Of a DNA stretch of 64,000 bases, positions 24,790-37,558 are shown piece after piece. The DNA comes from Mastigias papua (Eukaryota; Cnidaria; Scyphozoa; Rhizostomeae; Mastigiidae), in assembly GCA_964019165.1 (NCBI GenBank), contig OZ025280.1, positions 9,232,428 to 9,296,427 on the forward strand, given 5' to 3'. The notes below the pieces were generated by a model. It made no database searches, had not been told where the DNA came from, and saw nothing but the letters and a program-made list of their open reading frames with translations. The position numbers and the translations under genes were made by a program. Position 1 is the stretch's first letter. Each line of letters begins with the position of its first letter.

Positions 24790-27700
24790 TATGCAACACG
24801 TTATTATAGTCAAATGTAGCACTTACATAGTATAGTCAGTTTTGGTACATATAAAGCACTTTAAAGCTGTATTTAGTGTAAAAACAAAGGCTAACCCTCA
24901 TTTGACTACGAAACATTGTCTAAACTACTGGTATCAGTGTAACTGTAGATGTTAAAGTCGTTTAGTGCCTTAGATTGACACACTTCCACTCAATGTCAAA
25001 CATACAACAGTATATGCACATGTATGTTGTTATAGCTTGCAATGGGCCTAAACTGCATAAGTGAGCAAACACTTACAATACAGCAACCAATACAGATCTA
25101 ATGGTGATACGATATTATAAATACTCCATTGACAGCAAAGATGTGTTTAGATTATGGTTTTGAACTATGCAACACGTTATTATAATCAAATGTAGCACTT
25201 ACTTAATATAGTCAGTTTTGGTACATGTAAAGAACTTTAAAGCTGTAGTTAGTGTACAAACAAAGACTAACGCTCATTTGTCTACGAAACATTGTCTAAA
25301 CTACTGGTATCAGTGTAACTGTAGATGTTGAAGTCGTTTAGTGCCTTAGATTGACACACTTCCACTCAATGTCAAACATACAACAGTATATGCACATGTA
25401 TGTTGTTATAGCTTCCAATGGGCCTAAACTGCATAAGTGAGCAAACACTGACAATACAGCAACCAATACAGATCTAATAGTGAAAGGATATTATACCTGC
25501 TCGATTGACGCAAAGATGTGTTTAGATTATGGTTTTGAACTATGCAACACGTTATTATAGTCAAATGTAGCACTTACATAGTATAGTCAGTTTTGGTACA
25601 TGTAAAGCACTTTAAAGCTGTAGTTAGTGTAAAAACAAAGACTAACGCTCATTTGACTACGAAACATTGTCTAAACTACTGGTATCAGTGTAACTGTAGA
25701 TGTTAAAGTCGTTTAGTGCCTTAGATTGACACACTTCCACTCAATGTCAAACATACAACAGTATATGCACATGTATGTTGTTAGAGCTTGCAATGGGCCT
25801 AAACTGCATAAGTGAGCAAACACTGACAATACAGCAACCAATACAGATCTGATAGTGATACGATATTATACATGCTCCATTGACAGCACAGATGTGTTTA
25901 GATTATGGTTTTGAACTATGCAACACGTTATTATAATCAAATGTAGCACTTACTTAGTATAGTCAGTTTTGGTACATGTAAAGCACTTTAAAGCTGTAGT
26001 TAGTGTAAAAACAAAGACTAACGCTCATTTGTCTACGAAACATTGTCTAAACTACTGGTATCAGTGTAACTGTAGATGTTGAAGTCGTTTAGTGCCTTAG
26101 ATTGACACACTTCCACTCAATGTCAAACATACAACAGTATATGCACATGTATGTTGTTATAGCTTGCAATGGGCCTAAACTGCATAAGTGAGCAAACACT
26201 TACAATACAGCAACCAATACAGATCTAATGGTGATACGATATTATAAATACTCCATTGACAGCAAAGATGTGTTTAGATTATGGTTTTGAACTATGCAAC
26301 ACGTTATTATAGTCAAATGTAGCACTTACATAGTATAGTCAGTTTTGGTACATATAAAGCACTTTAAAGCTGTATTTAGTGTAAAAACAAAGGCTAACCC
26401 TCATTTGACTACGAAACATTGTCTAAACTACTGGTATCAGTGTAACTGTAGATGTTAAAGTCGTTTAGTGCCTTAGATTGACACACTTCCACTCAATGTC
26501 AAACATACAACAGTATATGCACATGTATGTTGTTAGAGCTTGCAATGGGCCTAAACTGCATAAGTGAGCAAACACTGACAATACAGCAACCAATACAGAT
26601 CTAATAGTGAAAGGATATTATACCTGCTCGATTGACGCAAAGATGTGTTTAGATTATGGTTTTGAACTATGCAACACGTTATTATAGTCAAATGTAGCAC
26701 TTACATAGTATAGTCAGTTTTGGTACATGTAAAGCACTTTAAAGCTGTAGTTAGTGTAAAAACAAAGACTAACGCTCATTTGACTACGAAACATTGTCTA
26801 AACTACTGGTATCAGTGTAACTGTAGATGTTAAAGTCGTTTAGTGCCTTAGATTGACACACTTCCACTCAATGTCAAACATACAACAGTATATGCACATG
26901 TATGTTGTTATAGCTTGCAATGGGCCTAAACTGCATAAGTGAGCAAACACTTACAATACAGCAACCAATACAGATCTAATGGTGATACGATATTATACTT
27001 GCTCGATTGACGCAAAGATGTGTTTAGATTATGGTTTTGAACTATGCAACACGTTATTATAGTCAAATGTAGCACTTACATAGTATAGTCAGTTTTGGTA
27101 CATGTAAAGCACTTTAAAGCTGTAGTTAGTGTAAACACAAAGACTAACGCTCATTTGACTACGAAACATTGTCTAAACTACTGGTATCAGTGTAACTGTA
27201 GATGTTAAAGTCGTTTAGTGCCTTAGATTGACACACTTCCACTCAATGTCAAACATACAACAGTATATGCACATGTATGTTGTTATAGCTTGCAATGGGC
27301 CTAAACTGCATAAGTGAGCAAACACTTACAATACAGCAACCAATACAGATCTAATGGTGATACGATATTATAAATACTCCATTGACAGCAAAGATGTGTT
27401 TAGATTATGGTTTTGAACTATGCAACACGTTATTATAATCAAATGTAGCACTTACTTAATATAGTCAGTTTTGGTACATGTAAAGAACTTTAAAGCTGTA
27501 GTTAGTGTACAAACAAAGACTAACGCTCATTTGTCTACGAAACATTGTCTAAACTACTGGTATCAGTGTAACTGTAGATGTTGAAGTCGTTTAGTGCCTT
27601 AGATTGACACACTTCCACTCAATGTCAAACATACAACAGTATATGCACATGTATGTTGTTATAGCTTCCAATGGGCCTAAACTGCATAAGTGAGCAAACA

Positions 27701-30422
27701 CTGACAATACAGCAACCAATACAGATCTAATAGTGAAAGGATATTATACCTGCTCGATTGACGCAAAGATGTGTTTAGATTATGGTTTTGAACTATGCAA
27801 CACGTTATTATAGTCAAATGTAGCACTTACATAGTATAGTCAGTTTTGGTACATGTAAAGCACTTTAAAGCTGTAGTTAGTGTAAAAACAAAGACTAACG
27901 CTCATTTGACTACGAAACATTGTCTAAACTACTGGTATCAGTGTAACTGTAGATGTTAAAGTCGTTTAGTGCCTTAGATTGACACACTTCCACTCAATGT
28001 CAAACATACAACAGTATATGCACATGTATGTTGTTAGAGCTTGCAATGGGCCTAAACTGCATAAGTGAGCAAACACTGACAATACAGCAACCAATACAGA
28101 TCTGATAGTGATACGATATTATACATGCTCCATTGACAGCACAGATGTGTTTAGATTATGGTTTTGAACTATGCAACACGTTATTATAATCAAATGTAGC
28201 ACTTACTTAGTATAGTCAGTTTTGGTACATGTAAAGCACTTTAAAGCTGTAGTTAGTGTAAAAACAAAGACTAACGCTCATTTGTCTACGAAACATTGTC
28301 TAAACTACTGGTATCAGTGTAACTGTAGATGTTGAAGTCGTTTAGTGCCTTAGATTGACACACTTCCACTCAATGTCAAACATACAACAGTATATGCACA
28401 TGTATGTTGTTATAGCTTGCAATGGGCCTAAACTGCATAAGTGAGCAAACACTGACAATACAGCAACCAATACAGATCTAATAGTGAAAGGATATTATAC
28501 CTGCTCGATTGACGCAAAGATGTGTTTAGATTATGGTTTTGAACTATGCAACACGTTATTATAGTCAAATGTAGCACTTACATAGTATAGTCAGTTTTGG
28601 TACATATAAAGCACTTTAAAGCTGTATTTAGTGTAAAAACAAAGGCTAACCCTCATTTGACTACGAAACATTGTCTAAACTACTGGTATCAGTGTAACTG
28701 TAGATGTTAAAGTCGTTTAGTGCCTTAGATTGACACACTTCCACTCAATGTCAAACATACAACAGTATATGCACATGTATGTTGTTATAGCTTGCAATGG
28801 GCCTAAACTGCATAAGTGAGCAAACACTGACAATACAGCAACCAATACAGATCTGATAGTGATACGATATTATACATGCTCCATTGACAGCAAAGATGTG
28901 TTTAGATTATGGTTTTGAACTATGCAACACGTTATTATAATCAAATGTAGCACTTACTTAATATAGTCAGTTTTGGTACATGTAAAGAACTTTAAAGCTG
29001 TAGTTAGTGTACAAACAAAGACTAACGCTCATTTGTCTACGAAACATTGTCTAAACTACTGGTATCAGTGTAACTGTAGATGTTGAAGTCGTTTAGTGCC
29101 TTAGATTGACACACTTCCACTCAATGTCAAACATACAACAGTATATGCACATGTATGTTGTTATAGCTTCCAATGGGCCTAAACTGCATAAGTGAGCAAA
29201 CACTGACAATACAGCAACCAATACAGATCTAATAGTGAAAGGATATTATACCTGCTCGATTGACGCAAAGATGTGTTTAGATTATGGTTTTGAACTATGC
29301 AACACGTTATTATAGTCAAATGTAGCACTTACATAGTATAGTCAGTTTTGGTACATGTAAAGCACTTTAAAGCTGTAGTTAGTGTAAAAACAAAGACTAA
29401 CGCTCATTTGACTACGAAACATTGTCTAAACTACTGGTATCAGTGTAACTGTAGATGTTAAAGTCGTTTAGTGCCTTAGATTGACACACTTCCACTCAAT
29501 GTCAAACATACAACAGTATATGCACATGTATGTTGTTAGAGCTTGCAATGGGCCTAAACTGCATAAGTGAGCAAACACTGACAATACAGCAACCAATACA
29601 GATCTGATAGTGATACGATATTATACATGCTCCATTGACAGCACAGATGTGTTTAGATTATGGTTTTGAACTATGCAACACGTTATTATAATCAAATGTA
29701 GCACTTACTTAGTATAGTCAGTTTTGGTACATGTAAAGCACTTTAAAGCTGTAGTTAGTGTAAAAACAAAGACTAACGCTCATTTGTCTACGAAACATTG
29801 TCTAAACTACTGGTATCAGTGTAACTGTAGATGTTGAAGTCGTTTAGTGCCTTAGATTGACACACTTCCACTCAATGTCAAACATACAACAGTATATGCA
29901 CATGTATGTTGTTATAGCTTGCAATGGGCCTAAACTGCATAAGTGAGCAAACACTGACAATACAGCAACCAATACAGATCTAATAGTGAAAGGATATTAT
30001 ACCTGCTCGATTGACGCAAAGATGTGTTTAGATTATGGTTTTGAACTATGCAACACGTTATTATAGTCAAATGTAGCACTTACATAGTATAGTCAGTTTT
30101 GGTACATGTAAAGCACTTTAAAGCTGTAGTTAGTGTAAAAACAAAGACTAGCGCTCATTTGACTACGAAACATTGTCTAAACTACTGGTATCAGTGTAAC
30201 TGTAGATGTTAAAGTCGTTTAGTGCCTTAGATTGACACACTTCCACTCAATGTCAAACATACAACAGTATATGCACATGTATGTTGTTATAGCTTGCAAT
30301 GGGCCTAAACTGCATAAGTGAGCAAACACTGACAATACAGCAACCAATACAGATCTAATGGTGATACGATATTATAAATACTCCATTGACAGCAGAGATG
30401 TGTTTAGATCATGGTTTTGAAC
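24790..30422. repeat. Higher-order repeat tract: 2253-bp 6-mer and 1502-bp 4-mer steps, monomers 67-81
   Basis: Monomer starts: 24790, 25166, 25541, 25917, 26293, 26668, 27043, 27419, 27794, 28170, 28545, 28921, 29296, 29672, 30047. A trio of units occurs three times, at 25166, 27419 and 28921. It carries TAAAGAACTTTAAAG with TACAAACAAAG, then GTTAGAGC with a class c GCACAG tail, then TAATCAAATG with GTTGAAGTC. The spacings are 2253 and 1502 bp. The filler units carry TACATATAAAGC with AAAGGCTAACC (24846, 26349, 28601). A related trio lacking the AGAACTT marker is at about 14.3-15.4 kb. Confidence 0.9.
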
Positions 30423-31924
30423 TATGCAACACGTTATTATAGTCAAATGTAGCAATTACATAATATAGTCAGTTTTGGTACATGTAAAGCATGTTACAGC
30501 TGTATTTAGTGTAAAACAAAGACTAACGCTCATTTGACTACGAAACATTGTCTAAACTACTGGTATCAGTGTAATTGTAGATGTTAAAGTCGTTTAGTGC
30601 CTTATATTGACACACTTCCACTCAATGTCAAACATACAACAGTATATGCACATGTATGTTGTTATAGCTTGCAATGGGCCTAAACTGCATAAGTGAGCAA
30701 ACACTGACAATACAGCAACCAAAACAGATCTAATGGTGATACGATATTATAAATACTCCATTGACAGCAAAGATGTGTTTAGATTATGGTTTTGAACTAT
30801 GAAACACGTTATTATTGTCAAATGTAGCACTTACATAGTATAGTCAGTTTTGGTACATGTAAAGCACTTTAAAGCTGTATTTAGTGAAAAAACAAAGACT
30901 AAGGCTCATTTGACTACGAAACATTGTCTAAACTACTGGTATCAGTGTACCCGTAGATTTTAAAGTCGATTAGTGCCTTAGATTGACACACTTCCACTCA
31001 ATGTCAAACATACAACAGTATATGCACATATTTGTTGTTATAGCTTGCAATGGGCCTAAACTGCATAAGTGAGCAAACACTGACAATACAGCAACCAATA
31101 CAGATCTAATGGTGATACGATATTATAAATACTCTATTGACAGCAAAGATGTGTTTAGATTATGGTTTTGAACTATGCAACACGTTATTATAGTCAAATG
31201 TAGCACTTACATAGTATAGTCAGTTTTGGTACATGTAAAGCACTTTAAAGCTGTAGTTATTGTAAAAACAAAGACTAACGCTCATTTGACTACGAAACAT
31301 TGTGTAAACTACTGGTATCAGTGTAACTGTAGATGTTAAAGTCGTTTAGTGCCTTAGATTGACACACTTCCACTCAATGTCAAACATACAACAGTATATG
31401 CACATGTATGTTGTTATAGCTTGCAATGGGCCTAAACAGCATAAGTGAGCAAACACTGACAATACAGCAACCAATACAGATCTAATAGTGAAAGGATATT
31501 ATACCTGCTCGATTGACGCAAAGATGTGTTTAGATTATGGTTTTGAACTATGCAACACGTTATTATAGTCAAATGTAGCACTTACATAGTATAGTCAGTT
31601 TTGGTACATGTAAAGCACTTTAAAGCTGTAGTTAGTGTAAACACAAAGTCTAACGCTCATTTGACTTCGAAACATTGTCTAAACTACTGGTATCAGTGTA
31701 ACTGTAGATGTTAAAGTCGTTTAGTGCCTTAGATTGACACACTTCCACTCAATGTCAAACATACAACAGTATATGCACATGTATGTTGTTATAGCTTGCA
31801 ATGGGCCTAAACTGCTTAAGTGAGCAAACACTGACAATACAGCAACCAATACAGATCTAATGGTGATACGATATTATAAATACTCCATTGACAGCAGAGA
31901 TGTGTTTAGATCATGGTTTTGAAC
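30423..31924. repeat. Divergent monomers 82-85
   Basis: Starts: 30423, 30798, 31174, 31549. Unit 82 is the twin of unit 43 (15775). Unit 83 is the most diverged full-length monomer noticed in the window. Unit 84 ends in AATAGTGAAAGGAT with a class b tail. Unit 85 has AACACAAAGTC and GACTTCG, a combination seen again in unit 105. No higher-order period is visible across the four. Confidence 0.87.
30798..31173. repeat. Highly diverged monomer 83
   Basis: It begins TATGAAACACG with TTATTATTGTC and then carries private changes: TTTAGTGAAAAAAC, ACTAAGGCTC, GTGTACCCGTAGATTTT, GTCGATTAGTGCC and GCACATATTTGTTG. Most other units have only a handful of differences from the consensus. The substitutions are scattered rather than shared with a neighbour, which suggests an older copy that escaped homogenisation. 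It lies next to the twin of unit 43, which carries its own private marker set. Confidence 0.85.
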
Positions 31925-34900
31925 TATGCAACACGTTATTATAGTCAAATGTAGCACTTACATAATATAGTCAGGTTTGGTACATGTAAAGCACTTTAAA
32001 GCTGTATTTAGTGTAAAAACAAAGACTAACGCTGATTTGACTACGAAACATTGTCTAAACTACTGGTATAAGTGTAACTGTAGATGTTAAAGTCGTTTAG
32101 TGCCTTAGATTGACACACTTCCACTCAATGTCAAACATACAACAGTATATGCACATGTATGTTGTTAGAGCTTGCAATGGGCCTAAACTGCCTAAGTGAG
32201 CAAACACTGACAATACAGCAACCAATACAGATCTAATAGTGATACGATATTATACCTGCTCGATTGACGCAAAGATGTGTTTAGATTATGGTGTTGAACT
32301 ATGCAACACGTTATTATAGTCAAATGTAGCACTTACATAATATAGTCAGTTTTGGTACATGTAAAGCACTTTAAAGCTGTATTTAGTGTAAAAACAAAGA
32401 CTAACGCTCATTTGACTACGAAACATTGTCTAAACTACTGGTATAAGTGTAACTGTAGATGTTAAAGTCGTTTAGTGCCTTAGATTAACACACTTCCTCT
32501 CAATGTCAAACATACAACAGTATATGCACATGTATGTTGTTAGAGCTTGCAATGGGCCTAAACTGCATAAGTGAGCAAACACTGACAATACAGCAACCAA
32601 TACAGATCTAATGGTGATACGATATTATAAATACTCTATTGACAGCAAAGATGTGTTTAGATCATGGTTTTGAACTATGCAACACGTTATTATAGTCAAA
32701 TGTAGCACTTACATAGTATAGTCAGTTTTGGTACATGTAACGCACTTTAAGGCTGTAGTTAGTGTAAAAACAAAGACTAACGCTCATTTGACTACGAAAC
32801 ATTGTCTAAACTACTGGTATAAGTGTAACTGTAGATGTTAAAGTCGTTTAGTGCCTTAGATTGACACACTTCCACTCAATGTCAAACATACAACAGTATA
32901 TGCACATGTATGTTGTTATAGCTTGCAATGGGCCTAAACTGCATAAGTGAGCAAACACTGACAATACAGCAACCAATACAGATCTGATAGTGATACGATA
33001 TTATACATGCTCCATTGACAGCAAAGATGTGTTTAGATTATGGTTTTGAACTATGCAACACGTTATTATAATCAAATGTAGCACTTACTTAATATAGTCA
33101 GTTTTGGTACATGTAAAGCACTTTAAAGCTGTAGTTAGTGTACAAACAAAGACTAACGCTCATTTGTCTACGAAACATTGTCTAAACTACTGGTATCAGT
33201 GTAACTGTAGATGTTAAAGTCGTTTAGTGCCTTAGATTGACACACTTCCACTCAATGTCACACATACAACAGTATATGCACATGTATGTTGTTATAGCTT
33301 GCAATGGGCCTAAACTGCATAAGTGAGCAAACACTGATAATACAGCAACCAATACAGATCTAATGGTGATACGATATTATACCTGCTCGATTGACGCAAA
33401 GATGTGCTTAGATTATGGTTTTGAACTATGCAACACGTTATTATAGTCAAATGTAGCACTTACATAGTATAGTCAGTTTTGGTACATGTAAAGCACTTTA
33501 AAGCTGTAGTTAGTGTAAAAACAAAGACTAACGCTCATTTGTCTACGAAACATTGTCTAAACTACTGGTATCAGTGTAACTGTAGATGTTAAAGTCGTTT
33601 AGTGCCTTAGATTGACACACTTCCACTCAATGTCACACATACAACAGTATATGCACATGTATGTTGTTATAGCTTGCAATGGGCCTAAACTGCATAAGTG
33701 AGCAAACACTGACAATACAGCAACCAATACAGATCTAATGGTGATACGATATTATAAATACTCTATTGACAGCAAAGATGTGTTTAGATTATGGTTTTGA
33801 ACTATGCAACACGTTATTATAGTCAAATGTAGCACTTACATAATATAGTCAGGTTTGGTACATGTAAAGCACTTTAAAGCTGTATTTAGTGTAAAAACAA
33901 AGACTAACGCTCATTTGACTACGAAACATTGTCTAAACTACTGGTATAAGTGTAACTGTAGATGTTAAAGTCGTTTAGTGCCTTAGATTGACACACTTCC
34001 ACTCAATGTCAAACATACAACAGTATATGCACATGTATGTTGTTAGAGCTTGCAATGGGCCTAAACTGCATAAGTGAGCAAACACTGACAATACAGCAAC
34101 CAATACAGATCTAATAGTGATACGATATTATACCTGCTCGATTGACGCAAAGATGTGTTTAGATTATGGTGTTGAACTATGCAACACGTTATTATAGTCA
34201 AATGTAGCACTTACATAGTATAGTCAGTTTTGGTACATGTAAAGCACTTTAAAGCTGTATTTAGTGTAAAAACAAAGACTAACGCTCATTTGACTACGAA
34301 ACATTGTCTAAACTACTGGTATAAGTGTAACTGTAGATGTTAAAGTCGTTTAGTGCCTTAGATTAACACACTTCCACTCAATGTCAAACATACAACAGTA
34401 TATGCACATGTATGTTGTTAGAGCTTGCAATGGGCCTAAACTGCATAAGTGAGCAAACACTGACAATACAGCAACCAATACAGATCTAATGGTGATACGA
34501 TATTATAACTACTCTATTGACAGCAAAGATGTGTTTAGATTATGGTTTTGAACTATGCAACACGTTATTATAGTCAAATGTAGCACTTACATAGTATAGT
34601 CAGTTTTGGTACATGTAAAGCACTTTAAAGCTGTATTTAGTGTAAAAACAAAGACTAACGCTCATTTGACTACGAAACATTGTCTAAACTACTGGTATCA
34701 GTGTAACTGTAGATGTTAAAGTCGTTTAGTGCCTTAGATTGACACACTTCCACTCAATGTCAAACATACAACAGTATATGCACATGTATGTTGTTAGAGC
34801 TTGCAATGGGCCTAAACTGCATAAGTGAGCAAACACTAACAATACAGCAACCAATACAGATCTAATGGTTATACGATATTATAAATGCCCCATTGACAGC

Positions 34901-37558
34901 AGAGATGTGTTTAGATCATGGTTTTGAACTATGCAACACGTTATTATAGTCAAATGTAGCACTTACATAGTATAGTCAGTTTTGGTACATGTAACGCACT
35001 GTAAGGCTGTAGTTAGTGTAAAAACAAAGACTAACGCTCATTTGACTACGAAACATTGTCGAAACTACTGGTATCAGTGTAACTGTAGATGTTAAAGTCG
35101 TTTAGTGCCTTAGATTGACACACTTCCACTCAATGTCAAACATACAACAGTATATGCACATGTATGTTGTTATAGCTTGCAATGGGCCTAAACTGCATAA
35201 GTGAGCAAACACTGACAATACAGCAACCAATACAGATCTGATAGTGATACGATATTATACATGCTCCATTGACAGCAAAGATGTGTTTAGATTATGGTTT
35301 TGAACTATGCAACACGTTATTATAATCAAATGTAGCACTTACTTAATATAGTCAGTTTTGGTACATGTAAAGCACTTTAAAGCTGTAGTTAGTGTACAAA
35401 CAAAGACTAACGCTCATTTGTCTACGAAACATTGTCTAAACTACTGGTATCAGTGTAACTGTAGATGTTAAAGTCGTTTAGTGCCTTAGATTGACACACT
35501 TCCACTCAATGTCACACATACAACAGTATATGCACATGTATGTTGTTATAGCTTCCAATGGGCCTAAACTGCATAAGTGAGCAAACACTGATAATACAGC
35601 AACCAATACAGATCTAATGGTGATACGATATTATACCTGCTCGATTGACGCAAAGATGTGCTTAGATTATGGTTTTGAACTATGCAACACGTTATTATAG
35701 TCAAATGTAGCACTTACATAGTATAGTCAGTTTTGGTACATGTAAAGCACTTTAAAGCTGTAGTTAGTGTAAAAACAAAGACTAACGCTCATTTGTCTAC
35801 GAAACATTGTCTAAACTACTGGTATCAGTGTAACTGTAGATGTTAAAGTCGTTTAGTGCCTTAGATTGACACACTTCCACTCAATGTCAAACATACAACA
35901 GTATATGCACATGTATGTTGTTAGAGCTTGCAATGGGCCTAAACTGCATAAGTGAGCAAACACTGACAATACAGCAACCAATACAGATCTAATAGTGATA
36001 CGATATTATACCTGCTCGATTGACGCAAAGATGTGTTTAGATTATGGTGTTGAACTATGCAACACGTTATTATAGTCAAATGTAGCACTTACATAATATA
36101 GTCAGTTTTGGTACATGTAAAGCACTTTAAAGCTGTATTTAGTGTAAAAACAAAGACTAACGCTCATTTGACTACGAAACATTGTCTAAACTACTGGTAT
36201 AAGTGTAACTGTAGATGTTAAAGTCGTTTAGTGCCTTAGATTAACACACTTCCACTCAATGTCAAACATACAACAGTATATGCACATGTATGTTGTTAGA
36301 GCTTGCAATGGGCCTAAACTGCTTAAGTGAGCAAACACTGACAATACAGCAACCAATACAGATCTAATGGTGATACGATATTATAAATACTCCATTGACA
36401 GCAGAGATGTGTTTAGATCATGGTTTTGAACTATGCAACACGTTATTATAGTCAAATGTAGCACTTACATAATATAGTCAGGTTTGGTACATGTAAAGCA
36501 CTTTAAAGCTGTATTTAGTGTAAAAACAAAGACTAACGCTCATTTGACTACGAAACATTGTCTAAACTACTGGTATCAGTGTAACTGTAGATGTTAAAGT
36601 CGTTTAGTGCCTTAGATTGACACACTTCCACTCAATGTCACACATACAACAGTATATGCACATGTATGTTGTTAGAGCTTGCAATGGGCCTAAACTGCAT
36701 AAGTGAGCAAACACTAACAATACAGCAACCAATACAGATCTAATGGTGATACGATACTATAAATACTCCATTGACAGCAGAGATGTGTTTAGATCATGGT
36801 TTTGAACTATGCAACACGTTATTATAGTCAAATGTAGCACTTACATAGTATAGTCAGTTTTGGTACATGTAACGCACTTTAAGGCTGTAGTTAGTGTAAA
36901 AACAAAGACTAACGCTCATTTGACTACGAAACATTGTCTAAACTACTGGTATAAGTGTAACTGTAGATGTTAAAGTCGTTTAGTGCCTTAGATTGACACA
37001 CTTCCACTCAATGTCAAACATACAACAGTATATGCACATGTATGTTGTTATAGCTTGCAATGGGCCTAAACTGCATAAGTGAGCAAACACTGACAATACA
37101 GCAACCAATACAGATCTGATAGTGATACGATATTATACATGCTCCATTGACAGCAAAGATGTGTTTAGATTATGGTTTTGAACTATGCAACACGTTATTA
37201 TAATCAAATGTAGCACTTACTTAATATAGTCAGTTTTGGTACATGTAAAGCACTTTAAAGCTGTAGTTAGTGTAAAAACAAAGACTAACCCTCATTTGAC
37301 TACGAAACATTGTCTAAACTACTGGTATAAGTGTAACTGTAGATGTTAAAGTCGTTTAGTGCCTTAGATTAACACACTTCCACTCAATGTCAAACATACA
37401 ACAGTATATGCACATGTATGTTGTTATAGCTTGCAATGGGCCTAAACTGCATAAGTGAGCAAACACTGACAATACAGCAACCAATACAGATCTAATGGTG
37501 ATACGATATTATACCTGCTCGATTGACGCAAAGATGTGTTTAGATTATGGTTTTGAAC
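31925..37558. repeat. Higher-order repeat mosaic: 5-mer (1878 bp) and 6-mer (2254 bp) steps, monomers 86-100
   Basis: Monomer starts: 31925, 32300, 32676, 33052, 33427, 33803, 34178, 34554, 34930, 35306, 35681, 36056, 36432, 36808, 37184. GATTAACACAC marks units at 32300, 34178 and 36056, two steps of 1878 bp. GTAACGCACT with AAGGCTG marks 32676, 34930 and 36808 (2254 then 1878 bp). The class c tail GATCTGATAG is at 32981, 35235 and 37113 with the same two steps. TCAGGTTTGG is in units 86, 91 and 98. Different markers therefore follow different step sizes, showing insertion or loss of single monomers between copies. Confidence 0.9.
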
